Below, one piece after another: positions 12,109 to 25,100 of a DNA stretch of 64,000 nucleotides. The DNA is taken from contig JH720332.1 in assembly GCA_000231825.2 (NCBI GenBank), forward strand, positions 104,585 through 168,584, in the 5' to 3' direction. Position 1 is the stretch's first letter. Each line of letters opens with the position of its first letter. The notes under the pieces are model-generated. The model was not told the origin of the DNA. It did not search any database and saw nothing but the letters and a program-made list of their open reading frames with translations. Both the position numbers and the translations under genes were made by a program. The DNA is from Tetrahymena elliotti 4EA. Taxonomy: Eukaryota; Ciliophora; Oligohymenophorea; Hymenostomatida; Tetrahymenidae.

Positions 12109-15034
12109 TCAAACATACCTATTTTGTTAAAAATGTTAAGAATCATGAAAGCTAATATTTTTATTTAATTTACTTTAAATTGTTTTTCTTCTCAGCATGA
12201 GATCATTTTATCCATTTATATCAGGGTTACTATCTTTTCTATCTACATTTTAATGAAAGTAATCCTCTGTTTACTATTTATTTTTCAAAAATAACTTTAT
12301 TCTCTGTCAAAAAATAATATATATTTATTACACTAAGTTGATAAGGAGATTCTATTTCTTTATTAATCAATTTTTACCAAGGGAATCCTTTGAACCAAGG
12401 ATGATTTTTAACTTCTTCAGGGCCATTAAGTCCCAATCTATTCATAGGCTTTCTTTAAATGAGCTATATTAAAAGATAAAAATTTAAACTAAATTAAACT
12501 TATTGGTTTGTTTTTTTTACTCTATTGCAGAAATCAGCTGCTTCAAGTGACCATTTATCTGGAACTTCGCTTCTTTTTATTTGTACTTATCTTGCTAATA
12601 TCTGATCTCTGATTTCTTATCTGGTTCTTCCTAAGTAAGGACGTCTACCCATCATGCATTCATAAATAATAATTCCTAAGGCATAATAATCTACTGCGAC
12701 ACCATGATTTTATCTGCACATTACCTCAGGGGCTATTTAACAATTTGAAAAATAAAAAAAATGAATAGTCATTTGAAAAAAATACCCATATAACCAGGTG
12801 TTCCTGAAGTATCGCTACTATTTTCTGGTTTCCATATTCTTGCTATACCCAAATCAGTAATTCTCAAGTATCCTTTCGAATAAAATAAAATTAATAAATA
12901 AAATTTATGTTTGTAACCAGGAAGGATGTTCTTTTAATAGTATCTTAATTAAAATAATCTAAATTAACTACTGGATTCTTTCTAAATTAATTAAATTTTA
13001 GAATTAAATTTTTATTTACCTTTACTATCAAAGACGAGATTCTCTGGCTTTATATCTCTGTGAAGAATTCCATTTTAATGCAAATATTCTAGTCCAACCA
13101 CTATACAAGCTGCGAAAAACTCTAAAATTGAATATTGTAATAAATATTTAAAATTTTTGAAATATTGAAGAATAAAAAAAAGATCTAGCTAAATTTTAAA
13201 AATCATCTAAAAGAATTAAGATATAATATTTCTCATCTATAAAATAAGTCCCTAAAAGTGTGGCCAATTTTCGAATTAAAAATTTATAAAGTGGATAAAT
13301 TAAAGCAGAATTGTTATAATCTAGAATTCTTCTATTCAAGTGTAAAGCAAAATATTTTTTAATACTCATAAAATTGCTTGTGTTCAAACAAAATTGTATT
13401 TTTGGTCAATGAACAATTTAGCAATTAAGAGTAAATTGAGAATCATAGAAATTAAAATGCTTAGATCTCTTCTTTTTAATAATTGCTAATTTTAATTTTT
13501 GAATTAACAGCAGAGCTTTTTGAGAAATCAAAAATCAAAATAGAAAGTTTGATTGATTGATTAGCTAATTTGTTTTGACTGATTTTGTCTATTACTATTT
13601 CTACCAAATTTCTTTCTTTTCTTATTTTATTATGTGATTTCTTTGAACCTTCTTTTTACTTGAGAGCAGATTTATATATTTAAACTCACTCACTTTATCG
13701 AAAATGCGATTTAATAATTTTAATGAGCTTATTTTTACTTTGTGCTTTTTTGTAATACTAGTCAACTTGCAATTATTCCAAAAAATTTATTCATTTTTTC
13801 TATCATAATTACTATTGATGAGATTTTTTTTTAGCTAGAAGTTTGCTAAAAGTTGATTTGATTTATTACTTGTTTGCTATTCTGTAAATCTTCTGTGGCG
13901 AGAGATGTGAAAACGAAGATCTCCTCCAGTAAGCAGATCCATAACTAAATATAAATTTGAACGATCTGAAAAGGCATAGATCATATTAATTAGAAAGCTA
14001 TTTTGTTAAAAATATATTTTATTAGAAAGGTAGTTAGCTATCTCATATATAGGTTGAATAAGCAGACAGAATTATTAAACTTTGTCACATGAAAAATTTG
14101 GTTTCAAGTATATTAAAAAAACCATTTTAATAAATCTTTACTCATGTCTAAGCGATGAGAGAAGCTGCTTTTCATTCATTACAGATTAGACACTGCGTTT
14201 TGATATGATCCTATTATAATATACAAATAGATTTAGATATAATTTATCTTTAAACTATAAAATTTATCATTGTAGAAAATAATTGTGTTAGTTATTTGAT
14301 CTGTAACTAAAATAAATAGCTTAATAACTTAATCTTTTGGTTGTAAGAAAAGGTTTTAGTATTTTATAATCAATTGATTTTAATCTCTAAGCTATTCTAT
14401 GAAAATTTTAAACTTGGTTTATTTGCACAATTAGCTAATCCTTAATAAATTTTAGGTTTTGCGCCATATTTCTTATTCTTAAGCATGTATTAATAATTCT
14501 AATGAAAAATGAAAATATACTTTGATTTTGACATTTCCTTGAGAGCATACAGCTGCTTTTATTTCTTGCTTTCTACTTTCCAAACCTATTACAAATAATA
14601 AACAGTTTTACCATAATTGCTTTTATTTGAATTAAGAAAATTTTAAAGAAAGAAAACTCATTTAATTTTAAAGACTTTCTTTCTTTATGCGTTTGCTGTG
14701 TTTATAACTCAATAGATTTCTCTTTTATACCTTTCCAAAGCCACCACGGCCAATAACAAAATGGAAATAGAAATTCTAAACTGAGAGACCTAATTATAGA
14801 ATAATATTAATTATTGTTTTGAAGTGCATACAATTAATTGAAATGCAACTACCCTTAAGGCAGTTGAGAGGGTATAGCCTATTAAATCTAACAAATTGTA
14901 TTTTTTCAAATTTTTAAACCTTAATAGAGTTGTTGTATTTGCAATAATTTTAATCATACTTGCTCTAAAATGTTAAATATTATATTACTTGAAACGTCAT
15001 TTTATTCAACAGGTCTTGGACATGTAGTTCCCAT
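12109..15034 (-). CDS. AGC-type serine/threonine protein kinase, probably N-myristoylated
   Basis: Ten exons in transcription order: 15034-14960, 14775-14731, 14585-14521, 14210-14142, 13997-13870, 13121-13020, 12872-12786, 12732-12521, 12463-12334 and 12266-12109, giving 356 residues. The protein starts MGTTCPRP, a typical myristoylation start. Kinase motifs follow in order: GRGGFGKV (34-41), ATP lysine in YALKEM (Lys56), HRDIKPEN (Asp150), a DLG instead of DFG (Asp168), GTPGYMAPEV, and NRLGLNGPEEVKNHPWF at the end of the catalytic domain. This matches the expanded ciliate AGC group related to YANK/STK32. It should phosphorylate Ser/Thr at a membrane. The first intron acceptor and the last intron (GTGTAA or GTAATA donor) are ambiguous by a few bases. 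Confidence 0.87.
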
Positions 15035-15970
15035 TTCTTATTTAATTGAATTAAGCTTTAATCTCTTTCTATTTTTATTAGCTTGTTAAAACTTTTCCTT
15101 ATTACTTTTTCTTAATTTTAATATAGGTGTTTAAGTAATGCTTTAAACTCTATAACTTTTGAGTGAGCTTGCTTAATAATCTGCTTTAATATTTAATTTT
15201 TTTACTTCTTATTTGTTTATTTTTCTTTTTTTTTTTCTTTATTTGCAATCTAACCATTTAGAAAACTATTAAAAATATGATCAATCGGATGCTTTCAAAA
15301 ATAATTAAAAATAAATATATTAATGAATGAATGACCAATAATTAATACATTTTTCTTCTATCATTCTTCTTCGTTCTCCGCTTCTATATTTAAAACAAGT
15401 TTTTGTTAAACAATTAGCCAAAAATATTAATAATAATAAATTAAATGCAAACTTTTTAGTATTTTTTTATATGTTTCTTCATCTGGTTTTATATAGAATC
15501 AGCGAATAAATCTAAGAAAATAATTAAAATCTAATTATTGAAGAAAAAATTAAATTTCAAGAATAAAAAATTAGATTAATTTATTCATTCAATTAATGTC
15601 TTTAAAAATAATTTAATTATCTAAGATAAATATATACTTCTATCTTTTTTAAATTCAATCATTACAAATCTCTTCTTTATAAATACTCTCAATATTAAAA
15701 ATGAATTCCTTTCTAAAATCCTTAATAAAGTGGCTTAATATTTTTAATTGAATTAAATGAGCTATTCAAAAATAATTTATTATTTATTTTTCTTCACTTG
15801 CAATAAAAATTTGCTTGTGAATTATCATAATTCATAATTGAAGATTTAATTAAAAAATTTTTATTTAATATAATTAATTAATTTTCTAAAGATTCAAAAA
15901 AAATTAATAAAAAAGAAAAACTAAATTTTCTAATCAACCATATAAATATTAAGATGCAAAGCAAATATTC
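15035..15970. other. AT-rich spacer upstream of the kinase
   Basis: No coding region, RNA gene or clear repeat is seen. It should include the kinase promoter. Confidence 0.45.
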
Positions 15971-16264
15971 TCATAAATTTTTAAATCTACCTAAAATACT
16001 TGGCCAATCCGTAAGGATTTCCTCTCCAATAAAGTTTTTAAACAAATCAAAGAATATTTCTTAGAATCTAAATTTTTATATGCAAATTGTATTGTCAAAA
16101 TATTTATCTCTTTTTAGCCAACACCATGGCAAAATTCTCTTTTAGCCTTTAAAAAGATATAAAAAGTATTTTTTAAATAAAAGCGCTTAAATCATAGCTA
16201 AAACAGCTTCAGCTTGCTCATGTCTCTCGCTCTTGTTTCCCCAATTCCCCTGAACAGATCTCAT
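15971..16264 (-). CDS. Possible small gene or exon (97 codons)
   Basis: On the minus strand a frame opens with ATG 16264 and ends at TGA 15971. Its first 24 codons (MRSVQGNWGNKSERHEQAEA...) come from sequence noticeably GC-richer than its surroundings and look protein-like, as does EEILTDWPSILGRFKN near the end. The middle is AT-rich and Phe/Lys-rich and may be intron. A splice-acceptor-like TTTTCTAG lies just upstream of the ATG, so it could instead be an internal exon. No family was recognised. At this AT content an open frame of this length also occurs by chance. Confidence 0.22.
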
Positions 16265-17194
16265 ACTAGAAAAAGATTAAATAAAATAAAATATAAATAG
16301 ATAAATAATAAATTAATTACAAGATAAACAGATAAATAAAATAAAATAAAAAGAGAAAAAAAATAAAAATGATAAAACAGACACCAAATAGCAAACAACA
16401 AAAAAGCAAAAAATAAACAAAGAGAATGGAGAAATAATGCTGCCATTTTTTAAAAATTGAATAAAAAATAAAAATGAAATAATGAATAAATAAATAATTA
16501 ATTAATTTTTTTGAAAAATTTTTCTCCCCAGATTATAATTATCTATTTAATATAATCAAAGTCAATAATTTATTAAACATTCAAAAATTTATTTATCTTT
16601 GAGAAAAAAATAAACATAAATTTTATTTAATTTTGAATAATTTTTATTTTGATGATTTTTTAATATAAATTATTTCTTTTATATACAAAAAAAGTACCAA
16701 AAGATAAGACATATATTTATAATTCTTTAAAATTAATGAATAAAATTTACTTTTCTAATTTTATAACAAAAATTAAAAAAAATTCTCATTTTAATCTTAA
16801 TTCTATCTTAAATACTTTGTTTTACATAGTATTTTTAAGTTTTATTTTTAAATGAAAATATTCCATCTAAAATAAAAAATAACATTTTATTTTTTTGATT
16901 TTTCTTCAAGTAACACAAATTGTCAAATTATTTTCTTAATTTTTAATTATTTTATTTAATGCATTATGAATAAAAAGATGAGGATTATTAAATAAATATT
17001 TTATTTTACATTAGAATTAAGAATCTGATATTTATTATCAAAATGTTAAAATTTAGCCAATGATATGATTAATATTTCTTTTTCAATAGAATTTAATATT
17101 TTGGGTCTTTTAATTATTAAAATAAAAAAGGATAATTAAAAGATTTTGTTATTTATTACAGTATTTACAATAATTAAAGGCGATTTCAATTAAA
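16265..17194. other. AT-rich spacer
   Basis: Nothing coding is visible. 16270-16500 is a purine-rich low-complexity tract (repeated AATAAATAAATA and AAAATAAAA) whose complement looks like a hydrophobic reading frame only because of base composition. Confidence 0.5.
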
Positions 17195-19043
17195 ATGATT
17201 GTAGATAAGTTAACTAAAGATGCTTAAAATGCAATAGATAGTGAACAAGAAGAAGAAGAAAAGATTTACATGTAGCTAGAAACTATGGATTAAATTTATA
17301 ATTTACTTCCAAAGAGAATTAGGAAGGAAGAGAGACAATTTAAATAAGATAGATTTAATTTATATAATGTGGCATAATAGGAAAGCATGGTTGAAGCAAA
17401 GTGTAGTAGTTTAAAAATTATTTATGAAAAATAAAATGATTTTAGATCTTTCAATAAAATATTTTCTTGACTTATTTTATTAAATTTATTTTTAATTTAG
17501 CTTGAAGAACATGAAACCATTTAAGATTGAAGATTTAATTTTTCCAGGAGAAGAATTTCTTTTTTAGCAGAATAATGTAGAATAAGGATTTATTAATAGA
17601 GTCATCAGTTTACCTTAGGGTATAAATGACTAAAATGTATTTTATTGATTTAAAAATTGAAAACCTATTAATGTTAAATACTTTTTTAAAGCTTATAAAA
17701 ATGAAATTCAATCCAAACATCCCTTTTGAGATATAAAGCTATTATAATATTAATTACAAACCTGATGACAATATTGATTATGTTTTCGAAGAAGAATAAA
17801 AAAATGTAGATTACACATAAAAGCATTTGTTAAAACTGAAACCTCGATAAGACTCAGAATATTTGTATTCTCTTGCAAAGTTAGAAAGATTAAGAAAGTT
17901 TAATGTGAAAGCTACCAATGAATATTATCTTTATACAGATATTCCTCCTACATAAGAAGACATAGAAAAAAGGTATAATTTTTTATTAATAAACTTAAAA
18001 TAGCTTGGTTTATTCATGAGAATATATCAAAGATATTTATTTATAGCATTTGATATTTGTTTACTTTTTCAGTTGTAAAATAGGCAAAATTTACAAAAAT
18101 AATAATAATCTATAAATAATGAAATTATTTAGTAAAATTAACCAAAATTTAATGATAATTTTATTATATTAAAAGAGCTTCAATCTTAGCCAAGCTTTTT
18201 TGCAAGTATAATTTGAAGGAAACACAAGAAAAACTTAGAAAGAGGGAGGAAGAGAGAATAAAAATTAAGCACCATTAGTAGATTTAAATGAGTATTATAA
18301 ATAAGGTTTTAAAAAATGAAGAATTAACTAAAGATGATATTGTAAGATAAATTTGTTTTCAATAAATTTTAATTCATTTTGTTAACTAAAATCATAGCAA
18401 AAAGCTAGTACTTAAATATCAAATGTAGATTAAGATGTCACAGCTATGATAAGAGAATAAAAAAGATAAGAAAAAATAGCCAAATAACTAGCTAATCAAC
18501 CTCCACCACCTGAAGAAAAAGACAATAAAGAAAAAGAAGAAGTCTAAGAATAAAAACAAGGATATCAGATTTAATACTAAAGGACTGAATAAGTCAGACA
18601 ATAAATAAATCTTAATAATATAGGAGCTTCATAGGTAGCTTACAGCTAAGAATTCGAAGAGTAAATCAAGATGCACAAATAAAAAATATTTGATTATTAC
18701 AGTAAATTATTCGTTATAAACACATTAAAAAATTTAATTTACATAAAATGAAAATTATTATAATTACTTTTCTAAATAATTTAAGTGAACAAAATTATGA
18801 AATACTACAAAAATGGCAAATTAGACAAAGCTTTATAACTCAAGGAGGATTACGAAGTAATTTTATTTTATTTAGCAAATCAATACATTTTATCATATTC
18901 TAGTTTAAATCTAAAATCAGATTTTAAATAAAGTTTAATTTTTAAATGAATAGACAAAAAAGTAGGATTTCGAGAACAGTACTAATCCAGAAGTATTGCT
19001 AAGATATTTGCTGTATATTCGTTAAACTAAACAAATTTTTTGA
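17195..19043 (+). CDS. Unrecognised coiled-coil protein, seven exons
   Basis: Exons 17195-17400, 17501-17636, 17692-17972, 18176-18341, 18398-18701, 18786-18856 and 18921-19043 join in phase to 428 residues. The N-terminal half is acidic and Tyr/Asn-rich (DYVFEEEQKNVDY). The middle has a charged helix (KETQEKLRKREEERIKIKH). A Pro/Glu/Gln linker with three prolines and glutamates (QPPPPEEKDNKE) follows, then a short helical C-terminus ending in Ile-Phe. No catalytic motif or membrane segment is seen. The style resembles cytoskeletal or ciliary proteins, but that is inference. The 203-bp intron 17973-18175 is itself TAA-rich and can be misread as Gln-rich coding. Confidence 0.65.
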
Positions 19044-19657
19044 ATAATTTTGGAAGAAAAGAAATTATACTATTATACTACAATAAATTTACTAATTTTA
19101 TATTGTTATTTTTAATAAATTCAAAAATAAAATTTTAATTCTCTTTGAAAAATTACTCTTTTTTATTTGAAATATTTGTTTTCTTTTATAAAAAAATTGA
19201 GGTGTAAAGAAATGTTGTAAAATTAAAAATAAAAAAAATAAAAATTTCTTTTTTTAGTATAGACTCAAATATTTTTCTTTTACAATTTATTTATATGTAC
19301 TTTAGATAAATTATTAGCAAGTTTATGGTAAATTTTTTATTGGATTCTCTTTTACATGAATAGTATTAAAATTGGTTTTATTGTCTAAAAGGTGCGTCAC
19401 TGGTTGAATTTCATCTAAAAATTTCGGATGATGATGTAAAACTCACAATTAATTCATCATCAAAAAAGCGATAACAATTTTTGATTTTAAATTACAAATA
19501 ATATTCTCAAAAAGTAGCAATTGGATAACAGATCTAAAACTTTAAAAATAAAAATTTTTAATCTTGATTTTATCATAATCAATTTATTCCTCACAAAAGA
19601 TATTATTTATCAAAGGTTTTTAAATTATAAAAAGCAAAAAAAAAAGCACAGAAATAA
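19044..19657. other. AT-rich spacer before citrate synthase
   Basis: No gene is visible. A short stretch near 19390-19460 is less AT-biased and carries GATGATGATG with a partly complementary CATCATC about 40 bases on, a weak possible hairpin. Confidence 0.4.
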
Positions 19658-21657
19658 ATGAAGAAGAAAACTGACGAATTGAGCAATCAACAAGTTGTAG
19701 ATACTCATTTTAAAAAGATTTCAGAACAGTCATCAAGTGATTAGGTCTAATTTATAAAAAGTATATCAGTCACTTCTTAGAAGAAGAAAATTGATCAAAC
19801 TATCCCCAAAGTTAGCCCTCCATAGGAATATGCAACATTAACTCTCCCTGATGGCAAAACAGCAAAACTACCTATCTTGAAAGGAACTCTTGGTTAACCC
19901 ATGATAGATATCCGTAATATAAATCAGTAAACAGGTATGTTTACTTATGATCCTGGTTTTACAGCTACTGGAAGTTGTGCTTCAACCATTACTTATATTG
20001 ATGGAGATTAGGGTTAACTACTTTATAGAGGTTATAGAATTGAAGATTTGGCAGAACATTCTACTTTTATGGAAGTTTGCTATTTAATGATTTATGGAGT
20101 TTTACCATCTGCCAAAGAATTGAATGCTTTTGAGGAATTAGTTGTCTCAGAAATGATGGTTCATGAAAAAATTGTAGACTTCTACAAGGGTTTCTAATCT
20201 GATGCACATCCCATGGCGATTATGGTAGGTGTTATTGGTGCTTTATCTGCCTTTATGCATGAAGAATTTGATGTAAATGATCCTAGAGACAGAGAACATA
20301 TTGCAATAAAACTAGTAGCTAAGTTCCCTACTTTGGCTGCATTTGCTTTTAGAACTGCTTCAGGTCTTCCTCTTGTTAAACCTAAAAAGAAATATAACTA
20401 TATTTAAAACTTCTTGTATATGATGCTTGCAAACCCTATGGATGATGATTTTGATATAAACCCTGTCGTTGTTGAAGCTATTGACACAATTTTTTTACTT
20501 CATGCTGATCATGAATAGAATGCCTCATCTTCTACTGTTAGAATTGCAGGCTCTTCATTATGTAATTTTTATTCTTATGATTACATTAATATTATTAGCA
20601 ATAAGTTATTTTAGTTAGATCTGAGTCATCAAAAAATTTTTCTTTGATTAAATCGTCTACAAAATAAAATAATTAATTTTTCTACTTTGATCAATTATAG
20701 AAAAAATGATTCAATAGATTTATTCAGAAGAAATTTAGTAGTTTATGATCTATTTAAAGAAGCAAAGTTTCTCTAATTAAAATGATTTATTAAAATTAAG
20801 AAAGCAAAAAAACAAAAGATTATTTAGGAAAAAAAATAGAATAAAATTCTGAAATACCTTTTCCAAAAAGTGAAAATAATTTATAAAGCTGTTAAAAATA
20901 ATTTGAATAAAAAGCTGTTAAAAATAATTTTATTCAAAATATTTTTCAAAAAAATTCCTCCCAGAAGCTTAAATTTTAACAATTTGTTATCAAAACTTTT
21001 TGATTATTTTTTAATTGTTATTTAAATATAATAAAAGCTAATCCTTTTGCTTGTGTTGCTGCAGGTATTGCTAGTTTGTGGGGACCTATGCATGGTGGAG
21101 CAAATGAAGCGGTCCTTTATATGTTAGAATAGATTGGCTCTCCTGATAATATTGAAAAATGCATTAATATGGCTAAAGATAAAACATCTGGTTTTAGATT
21201 AATGGGGTTCGGTCATAGAGTTTATAAAAATTTTGATCCTCGTTCAAGAGTTATGTAAAAAATGTGTTACAAAGTACTTGAAGTTACAGGAAAAGATACT
21301 ATGCCACTTTTAGATATTGCTATTAAATTAGAGTAAAAAGCTCTTTAGGACCCATATTTTATAGATAGAAAGCTCTATCCCAATGTAGATTTTTACACAG
21401 GCTTAGTTTACAAAGCTTTAGATATTCCTATTAATATGTTCACAGTTATGTTTGCTATAGCTCGTTCTATTGGCTGGATCACTTAATGGTCAGAAATGAT
21501 GGCAGAAGGTCTTAATAAAATTGGTCGTCCAAGATAACTCTATGTAGGACCTAATGTCAGAGAATTTGTAAAAATCGAAGATAGAAAAGAAGAAGATCAA
21601 TCAAATATCTTAGAAATACCAAAATTAGCTAAAATATCAAACTTGATGAAACTTTGA
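19658..21657 (+). CDS. Citrate synthase
   Basis: Two exons, 19658-20561 and 21038-21657, with a 476-bp intron, encode 507 residues. The enzyme condenses acetyl-CoA and oxaloacetate to citrate. The three catalytic residues are in place: His in LLHADHEQNASS (about residue 280), His in [10 protein letters not shown] (about 320) and Asp in VDFYTG (about 419). The motif [14 protein letters not shown] and the C-terminal RPRQLYVG also match. The DPG...CAS...YIDG...LLYRGY layout is that of the type II (bacterial, peroxisomal and glyoxysomal) branch. The first 65 residues are a Lys/Gln/Ser-rich extension without a clear amphipathic presequence, and the C-terminus LMKL is not a canonical PTS1, so compartment is uncertain. 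The intron contains a 20-bp direct repeat (20885-20904 and 20911-20930). Confidence 0.93.
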
Positions 21658-22124
21658 AAAACTAATTCCATACATTTTCATATCTTAAATCTGTAAATAA
21701 ATTTTTTGTGTTTAAATGTATTCAAATCATAATCAATATTCAAATATATTTAATTTTCTTGACAAAGAATAAAAAATAAATTGATAGTCAAAATATAACT
21801 TGAAAAAGAAATTAGTCAAATTATTTTTTATTAACTTAATACTTGTGCTAAATCAGCATCATTCTTACATGATATTTCTATGCATATTTTCATTTAATTT
21901 CAAATAATATTTCACTTATTAATAACAAAAATTGATGTTAAACTAAAATAAAACATATAAAAGATATAAATTAAAACCATTATTTACTAAATCTTTTATT
22001 TTTTTCATTAAGTTGAAAAATTATGTTTATAATTAGTTCATCAATTTTTTTTACTTTTTTTTAACTAAATAAACTATTTTTATGTTCTTGATTAATTTTA
22101 TGTGAATACTTACTTGATTTGTCT
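21658..22124. other. Short spacer between convergent genes
   Basis: A 467-bp AT-rich stretch between the 3' ends of citrate synthase and the giant membrane protein. Nothing coding is seen. Confidence 0.5.
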
Positions 22125-25100
22125 TCATTTTTTTTTGACATCGTCTTAACTAAAGTTATAATCATGGTCATTACTACTGCTAAATTGTATTACTTAATCT
22201 ATAGATTCCTATCTTTTTTTTAATTTAATTTAGGGACTATCATCTAAAGCTTAATTTTCATTTAATATAGGAGTAAACTCAGTATTTCCATTAAAAGTAC
22301 TCTATTTTCTCTATTCTAAATACTTTTGTAACTATGAAATCTTATCTTCTAGAATATCAATCCTCTTTTTATCACTTATATTTGCATTTAAACCATTGCT
22401 GGTATGTAACATCTAAGTTGTAGGAAAGGACAACTTTATTTAATTATCCTTATTAATTAATAATAATAGTTTTATTTTAATTTAATTTAGATAAATAAAA
22501 TTACTTTATCTTCATCAGATTTGGCTATTTACTAAACTTATTTAATTTCTTTCTGTTTCAAATTTTAACTGTCAGCATAATATAATGAAATTAGTAAGGC
22601 TTTTTCTTTTTTATGGTATGCTTTGATAAAAACTACAAGAACTATAATATTTAGTAAGTATAAGAAACCAAATATTATATAAATGAAAATAATTTAAGCA
22701 TCTACAACACTAGTATAATTTTAATTCTGGTCCTAGAAAAAGTAATTGCTGATTGCTAAGGCATAAATTATCATCGAAAAAGAATTCATCAAAACCTTAG
22801 ATAAAGTACAATATTTTACTTGAATTTCTTTTGAGTCTTTGGTCTTACCTATAGAGATTATTATATCAAGCAAATCTAAGCAGAATAAAATACCCAGCAT
22901 CTCCTTTCTTTAGTTTATGAAAAATACAACTAAAATTGTTGCTAAATAAATTTTCAAGTTATCAAAATTTTCAATAATGTTTTTGACGATTTTGTCTGTT
23001 ATAATAACATTCTTAAAGCATACAATTCCATTATAAACTACTACGATCAGACTTGCAAAGTAGCTTACTACATTACTTTATTTTAAAAAATTTAATTCAA
23101 TCTTGATGGAATTAGATAGTAATAATTTTACATAAATTAAGAATCATCATAATACTTAAGCTAGAAAAAGCTATAAAAAAGAATAGGAATAAAACATATT
23201 TTTTAAAAAGTATTATTCAACTTTAAAAAAACATTTTCACTTGATCTTAATAAATCCAAAGATATTATTGTAGTAATAACCTCAATTAATACAAATGCAA
23301 CTAACAGAATAGCAATCCATTCAATTATTCTCAAAACTATTAGTAAAAATAACAATATATAATAAAAAATTAAAATAATAATTACTGTTCGCGACATAAT
23401 TTGATGTTAAGAAATTATTCTCCGGTGAAAATTCATTAGATGATATTTCAGTTCCAAATATTTTAGTATCTCCTGTTTCATAGAATTTATTTAATTAGCT
23501 TCCTAGGATATTGCTTTATTCAACTATCAGGTGAGAAATTCCATAAAAATTAAATTTGAATAATTCCCTTACAAGTTAACTCATAAATGGACTTTAAGGA
23601 GAAATGTATAATAAAGCTAAAACTAGATATTGTAACTGAACTATTGATTCAATTACTATTTTCACTTAAGAAAAGATTAGCATGAATACTGCTATGAAAC
23701 CAAGAGAAAAATAAATTAAGATTGATATTCTTTCTTGGAATTCTTCAATGTTGCCTATTTAAAAAGATTTGAGTTGTTAGAAACATAAATAAATTTAATA
23801 TTAATGATTAATTAATTTACTGTTTAAATCATTTGATAGTATGACACCAATTGAGCTAGAATACTTGTAATTTTAAAAAACACTTGAATTACTATAAGTT
23901 CCCCTTAAAAAAGTAGAATTAACAACTCTAATTTAATAAACCTAATTGAATAATATTGTTTGTAGTATATTATAGTCTATTTAAAACTTTATCTCAACAG
24001 CTTAAGGGTCATTTTATAAAAGATCATATTTATAGTATAATGGATCTATATTTCTAAATTAAAAAACAACATAATCAGCCAAATTTGCAGATTTAGTTGA
24101 TATTGGTTAGTTAAATAAAAGAATAAATCTGTTTGTAAAATAATTATTTTAAATAACTCTAAAATTGATCATATTTGAGCAAGTAAATTCACTGCTACTA
24201 CTTGTTGGATCACAAAGTACACATTTCTAAGAAAGATAATCCTTTACAAATTCATTTGGGCATTCTTTTAAGCATTATCCTTTATATAAAAATAGATTTT
24301 ATCCACATTCTGTACAAGATAAACTAGATTGATCAGAGCAGTTCAAACAAGTTGAATAGCAAGGAAGGCATTAGAAATTATTTTTAAAATATGAAGTAGG
24401 GCATTGACTTAAGCATTATAAACCAAATTATATATAAACTACAGAATCATTCTAAATGCATGATGAGCAGTTATATTTTGAAGAACATTCTTAGCAACCT
24501 TCTGGACATTGGTAGCAAATATTTGAACTTTCTTCAAGATAATATCTTGAGGGGCACTTTAAATTGCAAGTCATCTAATCTTTAACAAAAACAAAAGATG
24601 AAATACAACTTTCACATTCACTATCTGAGTGGTTGCATGTTTGGCAAGGTAATGAGCATTCCTTTTTTTATTTTATTTTGAATATTTAATTTTTAAACTT
24701 GGAAAAACAATGTTATTGTGATTAAATTTTTCTTTAGTTCAATTAAGATATAAAAACATTTATTTTTAGATTGTTAAGATGTTTTAGTTGCAATTTGTTA
24801 CCTCACACTTCTGAGAGAATATGTTGAAAAATTAATTTTCTTTACAAGATGCTTTTTCTGAACATTTTTAATTTGATGATGAGCAATTGATACAATTTTT
24901 TTCATCACAGGTAATACATTAACTTAATGCTTCAGATTAGTAAGTTCCGATTAGACATTTAGTATAGCATTTATTTTGAAACAAATATGAACCTTGGTGA
25001 CAAGAGATGCAAGTGGTTGAATCTTCTTAGCACTGATAACAATTTTAGTCACATTACTAACATGATCCTGTTGAAACATCAGGATACTAACCATCAGGGC

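Noticed and set aside
16261..16446. Hydrophobic minus-strand frame (61 codons)
   Set aside because: Complement of an AAATAAATAAA-type low-complexity tract; composition alone explains the Phe/Leu/Tyr-rich product.
17973..18200. Gln-rich open stretch and apparent -1 frameshift at a T-run in the coiled-coil gene
   Set aside because: Using the acceptor AAAAG at 18175 restores a normal frame (RASILAKLFCKYNLKETQEK), so no frameshift is needed and the Gln-rich part is intron.
19380..19460. Less AT-biased patch that might be a tRNA or ncRNA
   Set aside because: No acceptor stem, T-loop or anticodon arm could be formed; only a weak GATGATG/CATCATC pairing.
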